Shown here: positions 35,820 to 47,116 of the stretch, piece by piece
How the letters are laid out: every line of letters begins with the position of its first letter
Position numbering within the stretch: position 1 is the stretch's first letter
Source: Leptoclinus maculatus
Lineage: Eukaryota; Chordata; Actinopteri; Perciformes; Stichaeidae
Length of the DNA stretch: 64,000 bases
Assembly: GCA_032191485.1 (NCBI GenBank)
Contig: JAVDOI010000130.1
Location: forward strand, 240,001 to 304,000
Reading direction: 5' to 3'
The notes under the pieces: model-generated
Database searches by the model: none
What the model was told of the DNA's origin: nothing
Seen by the model: the letters and a program-made list of their open reading frames with translations, nothing else
Program-made: the position numbers and the translations under genes

Positions 35820-36453
35820 AAAAAACAAAGCTAGGTTAAAAAAAACAGAATCTAGACCAAGCAAAACGCTAAAAATGTCATGTCAATGTCATAACTTCTT
35901 ACATGTCTTTCAACTTGAACTGTTACTCCTAATACTAACTTCTGCAAGCTGCTTCAGCTTCAAAACAGTCACGCTAGCCCACTGACCAATCACGGTGCAC
36001 GTTAATGCTGAGCCAGCTGAACGTTAATGCTGACGTAGTTGTAGGCCAGCTAGCAGGCTCTGACACGTCAAAGAATACGCCCAACATGTCAAACTAAAGA
36101 TCTGATTGGTTGAACACTATGACAATCAACAATATCGTCCCCATTCACTTAAACTGCACATGGATTCAGTTGTGAGTCTGCAGGCCTCGGGCCTCTCTTC
36201 TACCTAGAGACACAGAGGTGAAATCTGATTGGATAAAAGCTCTCCTTAAAACAAGCTGCACTGGAAGCAGAGCAACTGAGGAAGACAGTAGCTGTGCAAT
36301 GAGAAAATAAGATGATGGGAAAAACATTTTTTATAAATTATAATACATGTAGTGTATTTAAGAAAAATTATTAAATTATAAAATAGATATAACTTTGTGA
36401 TTCTGTTTAGGCCAGCAGAGAAGGCTTTGCTGGCCCTGACGGCCCACCACTGG
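35820..36453 (-). mobile_element. hAT-like element, second copy, truncated
   Basis: The block aligns in reverse orientation to parts of 45,551-46,640. Shared text includes ATACGCCCAACATGTCAAAC, CACTGACCAATCAC and the terminal CTGACGGCCCACCACTGG. The second end is missing near 35,820, where poly-A-rich text starts. Confidence 0.6.
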
Positions 36454-36503
36454 TGTACAGATTGTAAAGCCTTCTGAGGCAAATTTGTGATTTGTGATAT
36501 AGT

Positions 36504-37179
36504 TGTTGGGGATTTCACCTCGGGCTAAAAGCCCTCTGTATGATCTGACTCCAAAAGACTACACCTTCAGAAGGACCCCGCGCAGATCGTTTGATTGGAA
36601 TTACGTTCGATGAACAGAGTACGCTGCAACGATCTGTATAGTTCAAGAGTTTAATAAGTCAAGCATCAAAACATATAATACATAGATCTATGGTTTCACA
36701 GAACACAGGATTTGATTAAGTATCCCTAGCAACAGACACAAAGTCAGGGCTCGGATTACGTATCTCTCGTCTCCGTGTTTGTGAGCCCTGTTCTAATATT
36801 TCCCTCCTTACTTTATACTTTCAAAATCTGGATTTGACCTTGTCCTGCACAGAGACGTGTAATCTTCACACACACACTCGCCAAGGCGGGGGCCACTGTG
36901 TGTGTGTGGGAGTCCTCCTGGTCTCCAGGAGAAAGAATACATCGTTCCGGCCTCCACCTGTTGTTGCTACACTATATCCAACGGACTTACCCGTTTTCAC
37001 AACACAACTAGTTATAAATTTAAGCTGAACCACCTGTGAGTCAGAGCTTCTTTGTACGAGGAGCGCGTGAGTGCCTCGCCCGGGGATTCAAACCTTTGCT
37101 CTATGACACAAGCTATTGCAATAAGCACACACTTTAATACTCACTCGTTTAATGCATATATTGTTAGCATATTTCTACA
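36504..37179 (-). repeat. ERV 3' LTR, about 676 bp
   Basis: On the minus strand it starts TGTAGAAAT, directly after a purine tract AAAAGAGGGAT, and ends CCCCAACA, giving TGT...ACA ends. A TATAAAG is at 36,811-36,817 and an ATTAAA signal at about 36,650, about 160 bp apart, which fits U3-R-U5 order. No partner LTR is in the window, so the ends rest on motifs only. Confidence 0.65.
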
Positions 37180-37190
37180 ATCCCTCTTTT
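37180..37190 (-). other. Polypurine tract
   Basis: AAAAGAGGGAT on the minus strand abuts the TG start of the LTR, where plus-strand priming would begin. Confidence 0.6.
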
Positions 37191-37332
37191 CACACTGTTA
37201 ACAGTGTGAACTTCCGAATTGCTATATCAGTAAGTTATCTGCAATGTAAGTGTGTAGTCAGAGCAAAGGAGCACATAATACAGTTATTTTGACACATGTG
37301 GAAATGTTTAAACAGTTTTAATGCTTTGTTAT

Positions 37333-37989
37333 CTATTCATCAGGTGCAGCAACATCCTGATAATCTAGCAGCTGGAGGGGATAACATTCCCCTTCTTCAG
37401 CATCTTCATAGTCTCCGTCAGAGTGTAAGTCGTGGTAACGGTCTGGGTCTTGTAGTGTCAGAGGTTGATACAGTTGTTGGCACTGTGTGAGAAGCATTTG
37501 TCGGGGAACCGATCCCTCTTTTGTTAGTGCAGTGGTGATGCACCTTTCTGCGAGTGTACGCATACAGGGAACACAGCAACAACCACACAAAGCCAATAAT
37601 GCTATTACAGAGACCAATGAGATGAACGAGGAGAGGAAAAGAGTTTTCCATTTACCCAGTAGGTTGTCTAACCATTTAGTCCACTCATGCTGGCCTCCGT
37701 TTTGTTCGCGCATCTCCTGGGCTAATGTCCTGAGACCGTTAAGCGCCTTTGTTACGGAGCCATCTGGTGCAGTATTGTTTGGGATGAAGGTGCAGCACTG
37801 ACCACCAAACATAGCGCACACACCTCCTCTTTCTGCCAAAATCATGTCTAGAGCCATACGATTCTGATACGTCATCAGAGAGTCGGCTTCTACCTGCTGT
37901 GCTAAGCCTTGGACAGCATCACGGGTGTAATTAACCATGCGCTGGGCGTTGAAATGGAGCAGATTGATTCGGTTTACATTTTTATTCAC
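37333..37989 (-). pseudogene. env: ERV env, transmembrane subunit only
   Basis: The 218-codon frame holds a helical heptad region, a disulfide motif of the C-X6-CC type (CAMFGGQCC, about residues 57-65), a membrane anchor around residues 115-140 rich in Leu, Val, Ile and Ser, a Cys cluster after it, and an acidic cytoplasmic tail. This is the membrane-fusion half of a retroviral envelope. Only about 110 bp separate it from the end of integrase, so the receptor-binding surface subunit is absent. The copy cannot make a complete envelope. Confidence 0.8.
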
Positions 37990-38100
37990 AGTTATTCAAC
38001 TCATTTGGTATGTTCCTAGCTTGGCCTACGGCCTTTTTTCTCGAGTCTCACTGAATGTGTGGTGGAAGCCTCTATTTTGTAAGGTCCAGTCCATTTTCTT

Positions 38101-39618
38101 TTAATGACTTTTAACCAAACCCACTCTCCTTCTTTCACGGGTTCTGTTGGGGGAGCCCGATCCTTGGCTTGCCTCTGCTGATTCTGCGCCTGGAGAGAGG
38201 GAAGCTACCAATGTTGTTAGTGCATCATAGTGTACTTTACCCTCTATACTTGATAGTTCTACAGGCTCTTTCAGAGGGCCAGTGGAATCCGGTCCTGGCA
38301 TCCTCCTTCCTGTTACTAATTCATGGGGAGAAAAACCTGTACTGCTGTTTATTGATGACCTTATGCTCATCAAAACATGTGGCAGGGCCTCCACCCAATT
38401 GAGGCCGGTTTCTCTGCAGGCCTTTGCCATTTTGTCCTTGAGAGTTCTGTTTGCTCTCTCAACCTTCCCCTGAGACTGTAGGTGATACACGGACCCGTAA
38501 GAGTGCGTTATGTTTAATGCAGCCTCTACCTTTTTTAGGTCCTTGCTTGAAAAATGTGTACCATTATCCGATCTTATCCTCATAGGGAGTCCATGCCTAG
38601 GGATATGTTGATTTATTAAATACTTTATTACTGATGCGGCGTACTCTTTTTTAGTGGGGACTGCCTCCACCCACTTTGAGAAACAGTCGACTATAACTAC
38701 CATGTACCTGTAACCCCCAACTCTCTGTTCTGGTCCCATGTCCGTATAATCGATCAGTATGTCTTGCCATGGCGCTGTAGGAACTGGAAAGCTGCCCATG
38801 GTTGGTTTTACTGTTGGCTTTGCGTTATGTTCATTACATATTGTGCAATCAGTAACATACTGCTCTACCATTGCTTTTAGGTAGGGATGCCACCAATGTA
38901 GCTCCATGTTTGTCAATGTTTGTTTCCTCCCACTATGAGTAATCCCATGTGCTTGTTTTATCAATAGAGGGATAAGCCCCGCTGGAGCTACTATTCGACC
39001 GTCATGTGCTCTCCACAGTCCTTCGGTGCATGTGGCACCTTTCTCTTTCCACTGGCTGTGCTCATAAATGCCTGCTTCCTTTTGCAGAGTGATTATGTCG
39101 TCTTTACTCAAATGTGTTTGATCTGGTTGGTCTGAAATCACCATTTGACAAGGAGCTTTGTAGCCTCCCTCTTTTTTCTGAAATAGAGCGGCATTCACAA
39201 TGCCTGATTTTTCAGAAACATCCAAATAGAAAGGCAATGTGTAGTCTGGTACAGAGAGTGAGACTGCATCGGACAAGGATTGTTTGAGTGAAATGAACAA
39301 CTCTTCTGCTTCAGAGGTCCAAGTCAGCTGCGCTGTGAGGTTACGATGACCTACAGCGGCGACAAGGGAACGCAATGGAGCAGTTCTGTCAGTGTATAAT
39401 GCGATGTAGTTCCTGATGTAGCCTGTCAGGCCCAGAAAGGAGAGCATGTCTTTTACTGTGGTGGGTTTTGAGTGATGCAGGATCGATGTTTTATGTGCAC
39501 TGGAGAGGCCAGAAGAGTTTTGTGCGACCTCTCGGCCTAAGAAGGCGACAACCTGTCTGCAGAGTTGAACCTTGGTTTTGCTTACTTTAAAACCGCAGTC
39601 AGACAATCGTGTGAGCAC
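38101..39618 (-). pseudogene. pol: ERV pol: RT C-terminal part and integrase
   Basis: The frame runs 505 codons. It opens with the RT thumb/connection region (VAFLGREV, then SFLGLTGYIRNYI). The integrase follows: a zinc HHCC region ending CTICNEH, the catalytic core with Asp at DYTDMG, SDNGTHF and the Glu region at GKVERANRT, and a basic C-terminus. Between connection and integrase the RNase H domain is missing, and the text passes from a start resembling RNase H (FYLDVSEKSG) to pre-integrase sequence. The frame stays open across that junction. RT continues on the far side of the foldback element. Confidence 0.85.
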
Positions 39619-39645
39619 CTGGTGGCTAGCAGTAATGCATGTATC

Positions 39646-41888
39646 GGTAGCACTTTATAATAACTACACACTATGAAGCATTAGTTAAGCATGAGTAAAC
39701 ACTTAATTCATCATTTATAAAGCATTGTTCCTACATTAATAATTCATTAGTATGCAGTTCATAACAACAGTTATACATGTTTTATTCTTGATTAATAAGC
39801 TCGTCTATTATGTGTTTCATTATTGTGTTTTCATACTTTATAAATGATGGATTCCCCATTTGTAAATGAAGTATTATATATTTTACAAACCAATTATTAA
39901 GGAGTTGTAGATGATTAATAAGATCATTTATAAAGTGTTAGTAAATTATTAATAACTTATTTAGATGTACATTATTCATGCATTTATATATATAATGATT
40001 TAGATATGCACTAATGGTTAGGGACTATGCTAATATATGCTTTATAAATGCGTATTAATACTGCAAGTCATGATTAATTAATGATTTATTAAGGTAGTTA
40101 CTAGTCCTTAGTAAAGTGTTTTGTGTGAGCTCATCTAAAGTGAGGACTATCTATGCCTTATAAAGCATTTATAAATGACATTGAAAGGCCAGCAGTGCCT
40201 CAAAACCCATAGTTTTTTAACAGAAAAGACACAACACAAAGTGATCAAGAACATATCAATATTTATTGCAAGATGCAAACAATATACTGTTAAATACAAA
40301 CCTCTCAGCCATTCATTCATGTAAGAAACAAACATTCTCCTTCAGGAGAACATGACTGGAAATAACACATTTGTTAATATACAACTGGAGCTAACCAGGA
40401 GCTTTGCATATTAGTTTACATTTACTTATTAAATTATTAATTTCATACCAAGCATATCGATCTCATTCACATCCACTCCACATATAACAGCTAGTTAGCC
40501 ATCTGTCACCTGGATCGCTCTATTTACAACGGAGGTGACGCGTTAGCGTGCGCCTGTCTCAGGACCTCTAGTGCTAGCTGGAAGGCTAGCTGGATACTCA
40601 TCGTCCATGATGTGTAACGTTACGTGACAGCAAACTAAGAAACAAACAGACGGGCATTGGAGGCCCGTCAGCAGTCATTCTTTCTGGCGGAGGTCTGCGC
40701 GCCCTTTCAACTTAGGTCGGAGTTTACCATCGCATAAGTGCACTTCTGTATCAGTTCCTGAGCGAAACGTTTGTCCCACGTTGATGACGTATGAAGCGGT
40801 CTTTTCCTTTGTCCGTCCCACATTGATGACGTTTTGAAAGCGGGATTTCACTCGATTTCACTTATTTCGCTTATTGCAAGCAATGAGTAGATTCGGCCGG
40901 CTGCCATCGGGACATGCAACTGAAGAAAAGTGCGAACAGTGGACATCGATATGCTTGGTATGAAATGAATAGTTAAATAAGTAAATGTAAACTAATATGC
41001 AAGCTCCTGGTTAGCTCCAGTTGTATATTTACAAATGTGTTATATCCAGCCATGTTCTCCTGAAGGAGAATGTCTGTTTGTTTCTTACATGAATGAATGG
41101 CTGAGAGGTTTGTATTTAACAGTATATTGTTCGCATCTTGCAATAAATATTGATATGTTCTTGATCACTTTGTGTTGTGTCTATTTGCCTTTTCTGTTAA
41201 AAAACTGGGTTTTGAGGCACTGCTGGCCTTTCAATGTCATTTATAAATGCTTTATAAGGCATAGATAGTCCTCACTTTAGATGAGCTCACACAAAATACT
41301 TAATAAATGCTTCATAAGGCATAGATAGTCCTCACTTTAGATGAGCTCACACAAAATACTTAATAAATGCTTTATAAGGCATAAATAGTCCTCACTTTAG
41401 ATGAGCTCACACAAAACACTTTACTAAGGACTAGTAACTACCTTAATAAATCATTAATTAATCATGACTTGCAGTATTAATACGCATTTATAAAGAATAT
41501 ATTAACATAGTCCCTAACCATTAGTGCATATCTAAATCATTATATATATAAATGCATGAATAATGTACATCTAAATAAGTTATTAATCATTTACTAACAC
41601 TTTATAAATGATCTTATTAATCATCTACAACTCCTTAATAATTGGTTTGTAAATATATAATACTTCATTTACAAATGGGGAATCCATCATTTATAAAGTA
41701 TGAAAACACAATAATGAAACACATAATAGACAAGCTTATTAATCAAGAATAAAACATGTATAACTGTTGTTATGAACTGCATACTAATGAATTATTAATG
41801 TAGGAACAATGCTTTATAAATGATGAATTAAGTGTTTACTCATGCTTAACTAATGCTTCATAGTGTGTAGTTATTATAAAGTGCTACC
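39646..41888. mobile_element. 2.24-kb foldback DNA transposon with 8-bp TSD
   Basis: The ends are GGTAGCACTTTATAATAA and its inverse, flanked by identical CATGTATC (39,638-39,645 and 41,889-41,896). The arms are inverted copies of about 820-940 bp each (39,646-40,465 and 40,947-41,888) around a loop of roughly 480 bp. The right arm holds three tandem copies of a 61-bp unit (around 41,240-41,420). No transposase is seen. An 8-bp TSD and GG ends would suit a Merlin-like or hAT-mobilised MITE, and the superfamily is left open. It is inserted in ERV RT, so it is younger than the ERV. Confidence 0.88.
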
Positions 41889-42853
41889 CATGTATCTGCT
41901 GACGGTGCAGCAATCAGTCGGTCATCAACATATTGGATTAACAATACGCCCTCAGGAAGTTCCAGAGTAGACAAGTCATGTTTCAAGTGTCGGTTAAACA
42001 GTCCTGGCGAGAGAATCAAGCCTTGTGGTAGTCTGGTGTATGTGTACTGCTGTCCCTGAAATGTAAATGCAAAAACTTCTTGTAACGCCGGGTCGAGCCG
42101 GAGACAGAAAAACGCATTTGTGAGGTCGATGACAGTGAAGTGTGAGTGAGCAGGAGACAATGATGAGAGAGCAGTGTACGGGTTAGGCACAGCCATTGAT
42201 TGAGTGGTGATTATTTTGTTAATCAACCGTAAGTCATGTACCATTCTGTATTTGTCTGTGTTAGGTTTTGGAACAGGGAGAATTGGTGTATTCCACGGTG
42301 AATGGCATGGAATCAAAACACCTGCGTGCAACAGGCCATCAATTGTGTCTTTAATACCAGCTTCAGCTTCAGCTTTGAGAGCATACTGCCTCCTCCAAAC
42401 AGGCTGCACATTCGCCTCGAGGGCGAACGAAACCGACGAGTGTGTGCAGGGGCCCACATCCGTAGGGGAAGTGGACCAAACAGGAAGCGAGGCAAACATT
42501 GCCTCAGTGAGACGATGATTCGTTCTCTCGCGACCGTGAAACCGTTCCAATGTGGTTTGTTGTAGGACAACTGTGTCACGTGTGTGATGTGTTATCTTCC
42601 AGCTGTTATCTGAAGGTGAAAACATGACGGCGGGACACTGAGACATTCTTTTAGTCATAGGGCCTAATTGCCTGGCTTCGTGTTTGGCATGCAAAGCCAA
42701 GGAGACATGAAGAGAGCTGTCATCTGTTAATTCGTACCATTTTAACTGTTCATCTGTTAAGGTAACTGCAGCAACAACACCCTCTTTTCCCACAAACAAG
42801 TACGGAGAATCAATGTGCCAAACACCGGTTGCTAGTTCTGTAGCAGGCCTCAA
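41858..42853 (-). pseudogene. pol: ERV pol: RT N-terminal part
   Basis: This part covers fingers and palm: WNTPILPVPKPN, DLRLINKI, FTVIDLTNAFFCLRLDP, LPQGLILSPGLFN and the catalytic YVDD near the end. The last codons (from about 41,888 down) belong to the inserted foldback element, not to RT. The frame is offset by one base from the protease frame at a run of six T (about 42,855). This could be a mutation or a programmed shift, and I cannot tell which. Confidence 0.85.
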
Positions 42854-43314
42854 AAAACCTCCGCGGAGAAGGTGGGAGGCTGCTGATCAATCTGCAGCAA
42901 CATGTTCTTTGAGCTATACATGACATGTTCATTGCAGTGGAGGATTGTTCCGTCTTTTAATGTCACTTGTAATCCCAAAGGACCACACAGGATCACTGCC
43001 CCCATTGTCTGTAACATATCTCGCCCCATTAAGTTCACAGGACATGCTGGTGAGAATAAGTACTGCTGGCGAAATGTCTGAGTGCCCACCTGGGTCAAGA
43101 GAGGTGAGGTGAATGGTAGACGTTCTGTCTTTCCCGAGAAACCCGATACTGCTGTTGTGTCAGAGGACATTGTCATATTTGGCAACGTCTTTGTCATCGT
43201 AGAGTACCTCGCCCCACAGTCGACCATCATATCGACAGGTGTATGTAAAACAGTACACTTCAACATGGGGTCACTTAACCCTGGTTGTGGGGCGTTGGGG
43301 TTGCTTGGGCACCC
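42850..43314 (-). pseudogene. pro: ERV aspartic protease
   Basis: The frame follows the gag UAG in the same register and reads through to a UGA at 42,850. It holds VDCGARYST, where the usual Asp-Ser/Thr-Gly catalytic triplet reads Asp-Cys-Gly, a flap-like region, and LMGRDML near the C-terminus as in retroviral proteases. The Cys change may inactivate it or may be a lineage trait. Confidence 0.75.
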
Positions 43315-44220
43315 CTAGTGGTTGCTCTGCCAGGCTTGAGTCGGCACCGCCCCTGGATTGGGGAAGCTGGACTGCTGGTGAGGTGGTGGCGGACCGCCCC
43401 CTCTGAGTGGACCCCAATGTGGCACTGGTCCAAACTGCTGGTGGGAGGAGCCCTGTGGACATCCCTGTCCTCCTGGTCCTCCCCCTTGCTGATTTGACAT
43501 ATATCTCCCCCTGCCTCGCCCTCTAAAACCCTGTGATGGTCTTTGGTAGCCCCTCTGAGGCTGACGCCATTGCTGTGCTTGTGCTGGCGGCGGATAATAG
43601 TGTTGCTGTTGTGGTTGGGGAAAGGTGGTCTGTGGCTGAGCTTCCTGAACAGGAAGTTGTTTAGCATTAGCAGCCTTTTTCTTATCATTTTGTGCTGAAT
43701 CAACATCACGTATCTGCGCCTTTAAGAAACAAACCTGTAATAATTTGAGCTCCTCCTCTGTCTCTCTTTTCTGCTCCTGAACACGGGACATGTGATGTCT
43801 GACATGTGCCAACCAGGGAGGGACAAAAAGCTGGTCTGATTCAACCAGGTCGTCCATTTTAGCTTTTACAGTAGGATCGGCACCTCTCAGCACAGCTGCT
43901 TTAAACATCATGCGTGTGCCTGGGTTGTTATCAGGAGCGGTACCGGTTGTGTCGGTCCACTCGGTTACAATTCTGCTGCAGAACTGGTCAGGAGTTTCTC
44001 GTGGTGCACATTGAAATTTGAGGAGTGCAGTAGCCCCCATTTTAACCGGATACAAGTCTCTTACTTGCTGCCACCACATCATGCGACATGTGGTGAAAGT
44101 TGTCTCATCGGGGAGGGCCGATGCTCCCTCGTCAATATCATGCATCACACGTGGTGAAGTACACGCGGCAAAAATGTCTCTCAAAGCCCTCAAAGGCCCT
44201 GATCCATGCACTGCCCCCAC
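43315..44220 (-). pseudogene. gag: ERV gag
   Basis: A 301-codon frame holds capsid-like sequence (WWQQVRDLYPVK, CAPRETPDQFCSRIV) followed by a Gln/Pro-rich stretch and an Arg-Gly-rich tail (FRGRGRGRY). I see no CCHC zinc knuckle; the RG-rich tail may serve for nucleic-acid binding, as in lineages that lack the knuckle. It ends in UAG GGG, after which the frame stays open into protease. Upstream, 44,221-44,333 continues gag in another frame (from an ATG at 44,333), so one frameshift lies near 44,220. Confidence 0.8.
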
Positions 44221-44339
44221 ATGTTAGCTCTGGCAGCTTTTGCTCCAACATCTGCATCTTCAAATGGAATGTCTGTTAAATCAGTTAATAACACTATTGG
44301 TGCAGATGTTTGCACTGTCCTTGAGGCTGCCATTATAGT

Positions 44340-44690
44340 TTGTTTGGCAATCCCAGTACTGATGATCTTGTTAACATCTTTTTAATATCATTAAAGCTTC
44401 GTCTGCTTTAAGAGTCCAGCACAATGTGTTGTGTGCTGCCATAGGTTTATCATCAATCAATTTTGATAAAGGTTTTGCTAATTCAGCGTAATTAGGAACC
44501 AATTTCTACAGAAAGTAGTCATTTCTAAGAATGACATCATTTGTCTTTTTGTTTGCTTTATGATCTTGTTCACAGAGAAACCTTAGCAGTGCAACAGTAT
44601 CCTCTTTGCATTGTTGTTGTATCTTAGAACGTATCAAAATGTCATCCACATGAAGTAAGATTCTTCCCCTGGTGGGTTGAATTCAGCTAT
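44340..44690 (-). pseudogene. Second ERV pol fragment (RT)
   Basis: In broken frames the minus strand reads LHVDDILIRSK, then FLCEQDHKA, and after a shift FCRNWVPNYAELAKPLSKLI followed by CWTLKADEAL. This is the stretch of RT from the YVDD centre to the connection domain, so it repeats a part already present in the main ERV but with different sequence. It belongs to a related, older element against which the gag of the first is joined. Confidence 0.65.
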
Positions 44691-45156
44691 TTTTTCAGCT
44701 ATCTATCCTCAGCAGAGGAGAGAGGGAAAAGTGTCTCACTTATTCTGTTTCATTTTAGATAAGAGCACAGTCTCTGCTGTGACCGTGACCTAGTTTATCA
44801 AGACTTTAGTAATAATTTGGTGAGTTAGAAACCTCTTGCACACAACAGTCAATCGTTTATTCGAACCACTTTCATCCTCTGCTTAACAGGTTAACTGGAC
44901 AGTTTAACACAAATGCTGTTTTGTCTGTAAGCCTGTTTTGGGATCTTATGATCGTGAATGGTACCGATAGATATTCTGTTTGTACATGCCCCAAAATCAC
45001 ACAAAAAATATTACTTTGCACCTCTCAATAACTCTAACCCCACCATTCTATTTGATATAGTTCTAATATTTCTATCTATTATTCTTCACCGTCAGTCTGT
45101 GACTGTTCCTCTCCTGATGTCTCTTCATATTCTAGCCTTCCGCTAAACTTAAGCTG

Positions 45157-45159
<3 letters not shown>

Positions 45160-45250
<91 letters not shown>
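45160..45250. repeat. (GT)n microsatellite, about 44 units
   Basis: An uninterrupted GT run. Its minus-strand (CA)n could serve as a pyrimidine/CA tract before a CCTCAG acceptor-like site. Confidence 0.97.
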
Positions 45251-45252
<2 letters not shown>

Positions 45253-45446
45253 GATACAGCTGAGGAGGAGAGGGGGGGTCGGAGCCTCTCCTTTTTTTTT
45301 TTCTTCCTGTTTTTGTCTAGCTCTGTGATAATTGAAATAATATAAAATAATTAAATGATTAAGTAAAAGCACCTAATGTACAATATGTAATATCAAATGT
45401 AACAGGAAGGAAATATAAAACGTAACCCTTAAACTGAGACCTTTAC

Positions 45447-45483
45447 CTGGACGGAGAGCATCTTCCATTGAATCCAAAGTCAC
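45447..45483 (-). CDS. CD99-like gene, 37-nt exon
   Basis: It lies between acceptor TTCTTCATTCCAG and donor GTAAAGG. Phase 0 in, phase 1 out, coding for VTLDSMEDALRP plus one base. Confidence 0.5.
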
Positions 45484-47064
45484 CTGGAATGAAGAACATT
45501 TTACAATTCACAGATGAATGTCTTCTTTATTATTCCATACATGTTAGTAGCAGTGGTGGGCCGTCAGGGCCAGCTAAGCCTTCTCTGCTGGCCTAAACAC
45601 AATCACAAAGTTATAGCTATTTTATCATTTAATACTTTTTCATAAATACACTCCATGTATTATACATTATTTTCCCATTATCTTATTTTCTCATTGCACA
45701 GCTCCTGTCTTCCTCTGTTGCTCTGCTTCCAGCACAGCTTGTTTTAAGGAGACTTTTTATCCAATCAGATTCAGCCTCTATGTCTCTATGTGAGGAGAGA
45801 GGCCCGAGGTCCTCTAGAGAGACTTTGTAGATTAAAGTGAATGGAGACGTTATTGTTTATTGTCATAGTGTGGTGGAAAAAACTATTCATTAGTACCGAG
45901 TGAGTCCTATAAGACTGAATACTGAAACAAGAAACATTGAGGAAAGAAGTTTGTCTTTAAAGTATTTATTGTCTGCACAGAGAAGGCTTCATCGTCATAC
46001 TGACTGCAACACAGTCTGCAGAGGATGGGCCAAGAATCCAGTGTCTCTCCTGCTCTTAAACATCTCAGCACACAGCAGGGGGACATCAGATATTTACATT
46101 ATAACACTTGATCAGCAGTTTCAAGCTCCCCATTGACACCTTCCGTCAGCCCCTTCCTCTTCTGAGCCTTGTCACACAAAGACATGTGTCTCTGTTACCT
46201 TTGATTAAATTAAGATCTTCACACCTAAACATTAACCTGCAACCCCCGTTTGGTTACTTCCTGCAAAGGCAGACATAACCCATGTGGTCCTGTTCCCACT
46301 CTCTCAGTACACAATCATATGTCACAGATAGTTGTGTTAGTGAGTAAGGCACATAAACTAAATCACAGTATGAATGTACTAGCATACTAACATTTCCATC
46401 ACAATAGTCTTCAACCAATCAGATCTTTAGTTTGACATGTTGGGCGTATTCTTTGACGTCCCTTTGGCACCGAGGTAGCCTGCTAAGTACGTCAGCATTA
46501 ATGTGCGCTGTGATTGGTCAGTGGGCCAGCGCGTGACTAATGTGAAATTTAAGGAAGCTGGCAGAAGTTAGTTGGAGTAGTAAGAGTTCAAATTGAAAGA
46601 TATGGAAGAAATTATGACATTTTTAGGGTTTTGCTTGGTGTAGTTTATTTATTTGTATGAACGGTGTTCCTGGCTGACAGCGTCGCACATGTTATGGCTG
46701 AATGAGTTTCATTTTAACTGGTGTTTGGAGCTACGCTACGCTAACCTGAGGACGCCATAGCACGGCAGGACACTACAGTGCTTTAGAAAACTTTTGGAGA
46801 AACCCGACTATGCATTGTCCGTTAATGACGCAGCGTCCCGTCATGCACGGATTCATGTATCTGCACCGTAGCTGTTCAACTGTAGTAGGACAGCACAGAA
46901 GGCCCAGGTATGAGATGCACGGCCCGCCACTGGTTAGTTGTAAGTGGACGTTTTGTGTCCTCACGTCCTTCAGAAGGCTCGGAAGATGTGTGATCTATTG
47001 ATCAACAGATGAAGTAGTGTTCACTCAAAGTACAAGATATCAACCTGAAGGGATTGTGACTGAA

Positions 47065-47116
<52 letters not shown>

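Larger units (their letters stand above)
36504..44333 (-). mobile_element. Endogenous retrovirus, 5'-truncated, internally deleted
   Basis: Read on the minus strand the order is gag, protease, RT, integrase, env transmembrane subunit, polypurine tract, 3' LTR. The gag-stop-protease layout, a YVDD RT centre and a CX6CC motif in env point to a gammaretrovirus- or epsilonretrovirus-like lineage. No 5' LTR is seen: upstream of gag lies pol of a second ERV. RNase H and the env surface subunit are missing, a foldback transposon splits RT, and there are frame breaks at gag/44,220 and protease/RT. The copy is defective. Confidence 0.88.

Noticed and set aside
40147..41268. Paired 62- and 77-codon frames starting MFVSYMNEWLRGLYLTVYC
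   Set aside because: Mirror copies in the two arms of the foldback element; no domain recognised.
45079..45372. Possible 3' exon of the CD99-like gene (after TTATCACAG, or LKFSGRLEYEETSGEE after CCTCAG)
   Set aside because: The frame runs through (CA)n, the two parts need different phases, and no transmembrane segment is present. The acidic C-terminal piece may be real but cannot be supported.
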